The notes under the pieces were generated by a model. It was given only the letters and a program-made list of their open reading frames with translations. It was not told where the DNA came from and searched no databases. 11,371 nucleotides of DNA from a bacterium (lineage in GTDB: Bacteria; Acidobacteriota; Blastocatellia; Pyrinomonadales; Pyrinomonadaceae), in the NCBI GenBank assembly GCA_029945985.1, contig JAQSDP010000481.1, positions 1-11,371 of the forward strand. Reading direction: 5' to 3'. A program made the position numbers and the translations under genes. Of the stretch, positions 7,153 through 11,371 are shown piece by piece; position 1 is the stretch's first letter; each line of letters opens with the position of its first letter.

Positions 7153-8790
7153 CTAGCGTACGTGGCCCGGCCCGTATATCACCTTCCCGGGCCGTGCTCC
7201 GGTGTGCTTTCCATGTTCGATCACGATCTGGCCGTTGACGACCACGTAATCGATCCCGACCGGGCTGAGAAGCGGTTGCTGGTAAGTCGCCCGATCTTGG
7301 ATCTTGTCGTAATCGAAAATTACAACATCGGCCCATAGGCCCTCTTTTATAAGACCGCGAGAGGGTATCCGCATCCTCGTCGCCGGCCAGGAAGTCATCT
7401 TACGTATGGCCTCCGGCAGGGAAAGTACTTTCTGTTCACGGACGTAGCGAGCAATAAGCCTAGCGTGATTTCCGTAGCTGCGTGGATGGGGTAAGCCCAG
7501 TCCGTCTACTGTTCCCGGTTTGAGTGCGGCTCCGGCGTCGCTGCCGATGCTTGTCCACGGAAACTTGAGGGCCGTAACGATATCCTGCTCGCTCATCATG
7601 TGATAGATCGCATACACCCGGCCCTTGCCCTGCATCACCAGATCAAACGCCGCGTCTGCCGGTTCCTTGTTTAGTTCCTTTGCGATCTCGCTGAGATTTT
7701 TGCCCTGGAAACGCGCGTTCTCTTCGTTTTGAGCATTGACCAGGACGATGTTATCCCAGCCCCCGGCCGCCTCAACGATGTTCCACCACCCGGGCGAGCC
7801 GGTTGCAATTTCCTTTTTTAGCCGGGCGCGGATCTCCGGGTCCTTCAGCCGTTCGAGAAGTTTGGTGCTCCCGCCCTCAAATGCCCAGGAAGGGATCGTG
7901 GCCTCGAGCCCCGTCCCGCCCGCTGTATAGAGATATATGTCAGCCGCTACATCGACGCCCCGAGCACGAGCCTGTTCGATCTTCTCTCCAGCCCCACGCA
8001 TGAGCGTGCCCCAGCCAGGCTGATGGGCTGCTTTGAGATGGAATATTTCGACCGGCAGTCCGCCCTTCTCTCCGATGCTGATCGCTTCGTCCACTGACTC
8101 GGCGAGTTCCTTTCCTTCGCCGCGGATGTGGCTGGCGTATGTGCCGCCGTATTGTCCTGCAACCTTTGCCATTTCGACCAACTCGTCGGTTGTGGCATAG
8201 CTCGACGGCGGGTAGATGAGCGCGGTGGTCATCCCGATCGCACCTGCTTTCATGGCCGTTTCCATGATCGCCTTCATGCGGGAAAGTTCTTCTTGATTCG
8301 GAGCACTCGCATCTTGTCCAAGGACCGCGACGCGAGCCTGCGTTTCGCTGAAATATGTGCCGAAGTTGATGCTGATCCCGCTCTTCTCAAGTTCGGCGAA
8401 ATACTCAGGGATCTTATCCGCGGGGACGGGCGTTCCCCCTTCGCCTCCGATCGCGGTCGTGACGCCCATAAACAACTTATTCTCGGCCAGCCCATTCTGC
8501 CGCAACACGGAACCCGACTGATCCATCACATCGATCCAACCGGGCGAAACATATTTTCCGCGGGCGTCGATCTCGCGCGCGCCTCGTCCTCGGACTTTTC
8601 CGACGCGGACAAACCGGCCGTCCTTGATCGCAACATCCGCCGCGATCCATGGGTTGCCGGCCCCGTCCAGTACACGGCCATTACGAATGACTATGTCAAA
8701 TTCGGGTGTTTGCGCCGCTGCCGGCAACACGAGAGTGGTCAGGAGCGCCAGACAGATAAGTCTTTGAATAGAAACGCGGTGAATCCTCAT
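7153..8790 (-). CDS. Exported D-aminoacylase-like amidohydrolase (N-acyl-D-amino-acid deacylase family), paralogue 2
   Basis: With the ATG at 8790 the protein is 545 aa, starting with a clean Sec signal peptide (MRIHRVSIQR, Leu-rich core, A-A-A cleavage before Q27). The frame is open to an ATG at 8856, but that would add 22 residues before the signal and overlap the previous gene by 26 bp, so I prefer 8790; its GAGA ribosome site is weak. The sequence follows the amidohydrolase plan: a beta-sandwich start (FDIVIRNGRVLDGAGNPW), TIM barrel, and a C-terminal strand with ADVVIFD and DYVVVNG. Compared with Alcaligenes D-aminoacylase, the strand-1 HxH is replaced (D87-V-M-D-Q91), the metal Cys is E117 (GGEGG), and H221 (SHIR), H251 (FHLK) and D418 (GSD) are kept. 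Family role: zinc-dependent release of D-amino acids from N-acyl-D-amino acids. Substrate and activity of this variant are uncertain. By eye, very similar along its whole length to the gene just upstream, indicating tandem duplication. Confidence 0.88.
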   Translation of the reverse strand: MRIHRVSIQRLICLALLTTLVLPAAAQTPEFDIVIRNGRVLDGAGNPWIAADVAIKDGRFVRVGKVRGRGAREIDARGKYVSPGWIDVMDQSGSVLRQNGLAENKLFMGVTTAIGGEGGTPVPADKIPEYFAELEKSGISINFGTYFSETQARVAVLGQDASAPNQEELSRMKAIMETAMKAGAIGMTTALIYPPSSYATTDELVEMAKVAGQYGGTYASHIRGEGKELAESVDEAISIGEKGGLPVEIFHLKAAHQPGWGTLMRGAGEKIEQARARGVDVAADIYLYTAGGTGLEATIPSWAFEGGSTKLLERLKDPEIRARLKKEIATGSPGWWNIVEAAGGWDNIVLVNAQNEENARFQGKNLSEIAKELNKEPADAAFDLVMQGKGRVYAIYHMMSEQDIVTALKFPWTSIGSDAGAALKPGTVDGLGLPHPRSYGNHARLIARYVREQKVLSLPEAIRKMTSWPATRMRIPSRGLIKEGLWADVVIFDYDKIQDRATYQQPLLSPVGIDYVVVNGQIVIEHGKHTGARPGKVIYGPGHVR

Positions 8791-8830
8791 CGTATATGTC
8801 TCTACTAACTTTGCGGGCTCGTCCTCAGCT

Positions 8831-10486
8831 CTACTGACTTGGTCGGCCGGGGCCATACATTACCTTCCCGGGTTTCGCTCCCGTATGTTTCCCTTTTTCG
8901 ACAACGACCTGCCCGTTTACCATTACGAAATCGATACCCGTCGGCGTTCTGAACGGATACTCGTAGGTGGCGTGATCCTGAATCTTGTCGTAATCGAATA
9001 TCACGACGTCGGCCCACATCCCTTCTTTGATCAATCCACGTTCCGGGATCCGTAGCCGCGTCGCCGGCCAGGATGTCATCTTTCGTATTGCGTCCGGCAG
9101 CGTGATTATTTTCTTCTTGCGTACGTATTCCGCGATGACGCGTGGAAAGTTTCCATACCCTCGCGGATGACCGCTACCAACCGTGTTCGGATCTGCCAGT
9201 TGGAGCGATGCGGCGGCATCACTGCCGAAACTTATCCATGGAAATTTGATCGCATATTCGATGTCCGATTCGGTCATCATATAGTAGAGGGCTGAAACCC
9301 GGCCGGTTCCCTGCAGCACGAGATCGAATGCGGCATCAGCCGGATCCTTGTTCCACTCCTTGGCGATCTGAGTAAGATTCTTGCCCTCAAATTTCTCATT
9401 TTCTTTATTTCCCGAATAGACGAGCACGACGCTATCCCAGCCACCGCCGGCTTCGACTATGTTCCACCAGCCTGGCGACCCGGTCTTTATCTCGCTCTTG
9501 AGCCGCGCACGGACCGCGGGATCTTTTAGCCGCTCCATCAGTTTGGCGTTTCCGCCCTCTGACGCCCACGACGGGATCACGGCGCTCAAGGCAGTGCCGC
9601 CCGCCGTGTATAGATACATATCGGCAGCGACATCAACCCCGCGGCTTCGGGCCTTCTCAATAGTTTCCCCCGCTTGACGCATCAGCGTTCCCCAGCCGGG
9701 TTGATAAGCCGCCTTGAGGTGATAGATCTCGACCGGCACGCAGCCTTTCTCTCCGATTACGATCGCTTCCTCGATCGATTGGACAAGTTCCTTACCCTCG
9801 CCGCGGATGTGGCTCGCGTAAGTGCCTCCGTACTGCCCGGCGACCTTGGCCATCTCGATCAACTCTTCGGTCTTTGAATAACTTGCCGGCGGATAGATCA
9901 GCGCGGTCGATACACCCAGAGTCCCGGCCCTCATTGCTGTTTCCACGATCGAGCGCATTCGCGACAGCTCGTCCGACGTTGGGTCGCGAGCGTCTTGACC
10001 CAATACTGCGACGCGAGCCTGTGTCGCTCCGAAGTAGGTGCCGAAGTTCATGCTGATGCCACTCGTCTCAAGGCCGGCAAAATATTCGGCGATCTTTTCC
10101 GCCGGGACGGGCGTTCCGCCCTCGCCTCCGATGCCGGTCGTCACGCCCATCAGAAGCTTGCTTTCGGCGAGGCCGTTTCGTTGCAGAACGCTGCCCGATG
10201 CGTCGAGCATATCGATCCACCCGGGTGAAACGTATCTGCCGGTGGCGTCGATCTCTCGTTTGCCCTTGCCCGTGACCTTACCGATTCGTACAAAGCGCCC
10301 GTCCTTGATCCCAACATCTGCGAGGATCCACGGATTGCCGGCTCCGTCGAGCACACGGCCGTTCCGGATGACCACATCGTAAAGTGGCTCGCTGCTCTGA
10401 CCTATTGCCGAAAGCGGAAGAGCCCCGAGCGCTATAAAACAAACAAGCGTGCCGACTAAAACGCTTCGAAAGCTTTTCACTATCAT
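8831..10486 (-). CDS. Exported D-aminoacylase-like amidohydrolase (N-acyl-D-amino-acid deacylase family), paralogue 1
   Basis: The protein is 551 aa. The signal peptide covers about 1-29 (MIVKSFRS, hydrophobic core, cleavage near AIG/Q). The amidohydrolase plan follows: N-terminal beta-sandwich strand with VVIRNGRVLDGAGNPW, TIM barrel, and C-terminal ADVVIFD plus DFVMVNG. Metal-site positions relative to Alcaligenes D-aminoacylase: HxH replaced by D92-M-L-D-A96, Cys replaced by E122 (GGEGG), while H226 (SHIR), H256 (YHLK) and D423 (GSD) remain. The family removes the acyl group from N-acyl-D-amino acids, but whether this HxH-less form does so is unknown. The start is the ATG at 10486. It overlaps the stop of the serine hydrolase upstream in an ATGA junction, and a GGGAGG site lies nine bases before it. 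The TTG at 10495 would abut that site and is rejected. The overlap implies translational coupling with the upstream hydrolase, which supports a shared pathway. Confidence 0.9.
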   Translation of the reverse strand: MIVKSFRSVLVGTLVCFIALGALPLSAIGQSSEPLYDVVIRNGRVLDGAGNPWILADVGIKDGRFVRIGKVTGKGKREIDATGRYVSPGWIDMLDASGSVLQRNGLAESKLLMGVTTGIGGEGGTPVPAEKIAEYFAGLETSGISMNFGTYFGATQARVAVLGQDARDPTSDELSRMRSIVETAMRAGTLGVSTALIYPPASYSKTEELIEMAKVAGQYGGTYASHIRGEGKELVQSIEEAIVIGEKGCVPVEIYHLKAAYQPGWGTLMRQAGETIEKARSRGVDVAADMYLYTAGGTALSAVIPSWASEGGNAKLMERLKDPAVRARLKSEIKTGSPGWWNIVEAGGGWDSVVLVYSGNKENEKFEGKNLTQIAKEWNKDPADAAFDLVLQGTGRVSALYYMMTESDIEYAIKFPWISFGSDAAASLQLADPNTVGSGHPRGYGNFPRVIAEYVRKKKIITLPDAIRKMTSWPATRLRIPERGLIKEGMWADVVIFDYDKIQDHATYEYPFRTPTGIDFVMVNGQVVVEKGKHTGAKPGKVMYGPGRPSQ

Positions 10487-11371
10487 CTGCAACAACCTCC
10501 CGCGAACGAGGAAACACCGGGCGAAATCGCATCCTCTTTTCGCGAAAGGCGGGATTCAGCTATCGGCTTCTCCGAGCCCGAGTGTTTTTTCATAAGATCC
10601 ATTGCGCGGTCAGCGAGCTTGAAAAGATGTGGGTGCGCTCGATTACCGTTGGTGAGAATAGCGAAACCGAACTTCCGATCGCGATTGCCGAGCAAGAAAG
10701 CCGTATAGCCAGAGAGGCTGCCGCTGTGGGCGAAATAACGGTCGCCGTCCCGCACTTGCGACCACCAAGTCAGCCCGAACCCAGCGGTTTCATTCCCCCA
10801 GATACCCTCGATACTTCCTTTGAATCGGTCGTGCTGGCGAGTGAACATTTGATCCAAAGTGTTCTCGCTGATCACTCGCTTTCCTTTGAACACTCCGCCG
10901 TTCAGGTTGGCTATGAGCCAGTTCGCTTGGTCGTGGATGGTGCCATAAACGATACCAGCGGGCCAGACAGCGGCCTTTACCCTGACCGCGGGAAGCTGAC
11001 TCCCCGTTTTTTCGTCGACGGTGTATGGCATTGATATACGTTCATCCATGCCCGGAGTGGGTTCGAAAGCTGTATTCACCATCTCGAGCGGGATGAAGAT
11101 ATTCTCCTGAATATATTTCTTGTACGGCACGCCTGAAAACTTTTCTACCAAATAACCGATAAGTGTATATGCGGGGTTTGAGTAAACGACCACGGATCCC
11201 GTCGGCTTACTGATGACCAGCGACTTGCTTAGGTATTCTGTGAGCGGAGGCGGAACCGTATCGCCCCAAACTGGGAAGGCGCCGAACCCACCGGGTAGCC
11301 CTGAGGTGTGCGTAAGCAAGTGACGAAAAGTCACAGGATTCTTTGGGTCCTCATTCTGGATCTTGAAGTCT
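10483..11371 (-). CDS. Serine hydrolase, beta-lactamase/CubicO fold (C-terminal 295 residues, cut by right window edge)
   Basis: The frame is open from the right edge to a TGA at 10483-10485. Visible landmarks are VTFRHLLTHTSG near the cut end, YSN in VVYSNPAY (second motif) and HSG in FAHSGSLSGY (third, KTG-like motif). The start and the SxxK nucleophile motif lie beyond base 11371. A GTG at 11334 encodes Val inside the conserved TFRHLLTHTSG region and is not a start, since the 12 codons before it also read as hydrolase sequence. After the catalytic domain there is only a short charged tail ending GGCCR, with no beta-barrel repeats and no membrane helices, so this is the simplest architecture of the five hydrolases here. 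Its stop overlaps the start of the D-aminoacylase-like gene (ATGA). It is probably exported like its neighbours, but the N-terminus is not seen. The substrate is unknown; peptidase or esterase are both possible. Confidence 0.88.
   Translation of the reverse strand, partial: DFKIQNEDPKNPVTFRHLLTHTSGLPGGFGAFPVWGDTVPPPLTEYLSKSLVISKPTGSVVVYSNPAYTLIGYLVEKFSGVPYKKYIQENIFIPLEMVNTAFEPTPGMDERISMPYTVDEKTGSQLPAVRVKAAVWPAGIVYGTIHDQANWLIANLNGGVFKGKRVISENTLDQMFTRQHDRFKGSIEGIWGNETAGFGLTWWSQVRDGDRYFAHSGSLSGYTAFLLGNRDRKFGFAILTNGNRAHPHLFKLADRAMDLMKKHSGSEKPIAESRLSRKEDAISPGVSSFAGGCCR
10496..10501 (-). promoter_or_regulatory. Shine-Dalgarno GGGAGG for the ATG at 10486, inside the upstream gene
   Basis: GGGAGG on the minus strand, nine bases before the ATG at 10486. 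It lies within the last codons of the upstream serine hydrolase and helps encode that protein's final residues (GGCCR). Confidence 0.75.

Noticed and set aside
8128..8808. Plus-strand reading frame of 226 codons
   Set aside because: It is antisense to the D-aminoacylase-like gene, and its Arg/Asp/His-rich composition is typical of a shadow frame. No start signal is visible.
8791..8856. N-terminal extension of the D-aminoacylase-like gene starting at ATG 8856
   Set aside because: It would place 22 mostly polar residues before a complete signal peptide and overlap the preceding gene. The ATG at 8790 gives a normal exported protein.
10487..10495. TTG at 10495 as start of the upstream D-aminoacylase-like gene
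   Set aside because: The GGGAGG site directly abuts the TTG, leaving no spacer, whereas the ATG at 10486 has a nine-base spacer.

Overview
The window is one block of eight protein genes, all on the minus strand and all predicted to be exported or membrane-anchored. It has no RNA gene, mobile element, CRISPR array or convincing terminator. Moderate GC content, many CubicO/beta-lactamase-fold hydrolases with Pab87/DUF3471-type tails, and D-aminoacylase-like and M19-like proteins of non-canonical subfamilies suggest a free-living Gram-negative heterotroph. By general resemblance I would guess Acidobacteriota (Blastocatellia-like). This is an inference, because no phylogenetic marker is present.

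Layout in the direction of transcription (right to left): (1) a serine hydrolase cut by the right edge (10483-11371); (2) a D-aminoacylase-like amidohydrolase (8831-10486) that overlaps it by an ATGA junction; (3) a second, paralogous D-aminoacylase-like gene (7153-8790) 40 bp later; (4) a serine hydrolase with a proline-rich N-terminal linker and four C-terminal membrane helices (5161-7128) 24 bp later; (5) a Tat-exported M19-dipeptidase-like protein (3985-5154) 6 bp later; (6) a serine hydrolase with two C-terminal beta-barrel-type repeats (2231-3928) 56 bp later; (7) another of the same architecture (349-2163) 67 bp later; (8) the first 90 codons of a fifth serine hydrolase (1-270) 78 bp later, running off the left edge. 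Short gaps, one direction and the absence of visible terminators suggest a single long operon whose promoter lies to the right of the window.

Functionally the set looks like an extracytoplasmic pathway for D-residue-containing or N-acylated peptides. The serine hydrolases (families that include D-aminopeptidase, DD-peptidase, Pab87 and ClbP) would cut peptide or acyl-D-residue bonds. The D-aminoacylase-like proteins would deacylate N-acyl-D-amino acids, and the M19-like protein would cleave dipeptides. Substrates could be peptidoglycan fragments, D-amino-acid lipopeptides or acylated D-amino acids. No substrate is proven by the sequence.

The most striking point is that all three TIM-barrel amidohydrolase-superfamily proteins lack the HxH/HxD metal ligands of strand 1 while keeping the later His, His and Asp ligands. 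The two D-aminoacylase-like proteins have Glu where Cys is expected, and the M19-like protein has Gln where the bridging Glu is expected. The cluster may therefore use metal sites unlike those of the characterised enzymes.
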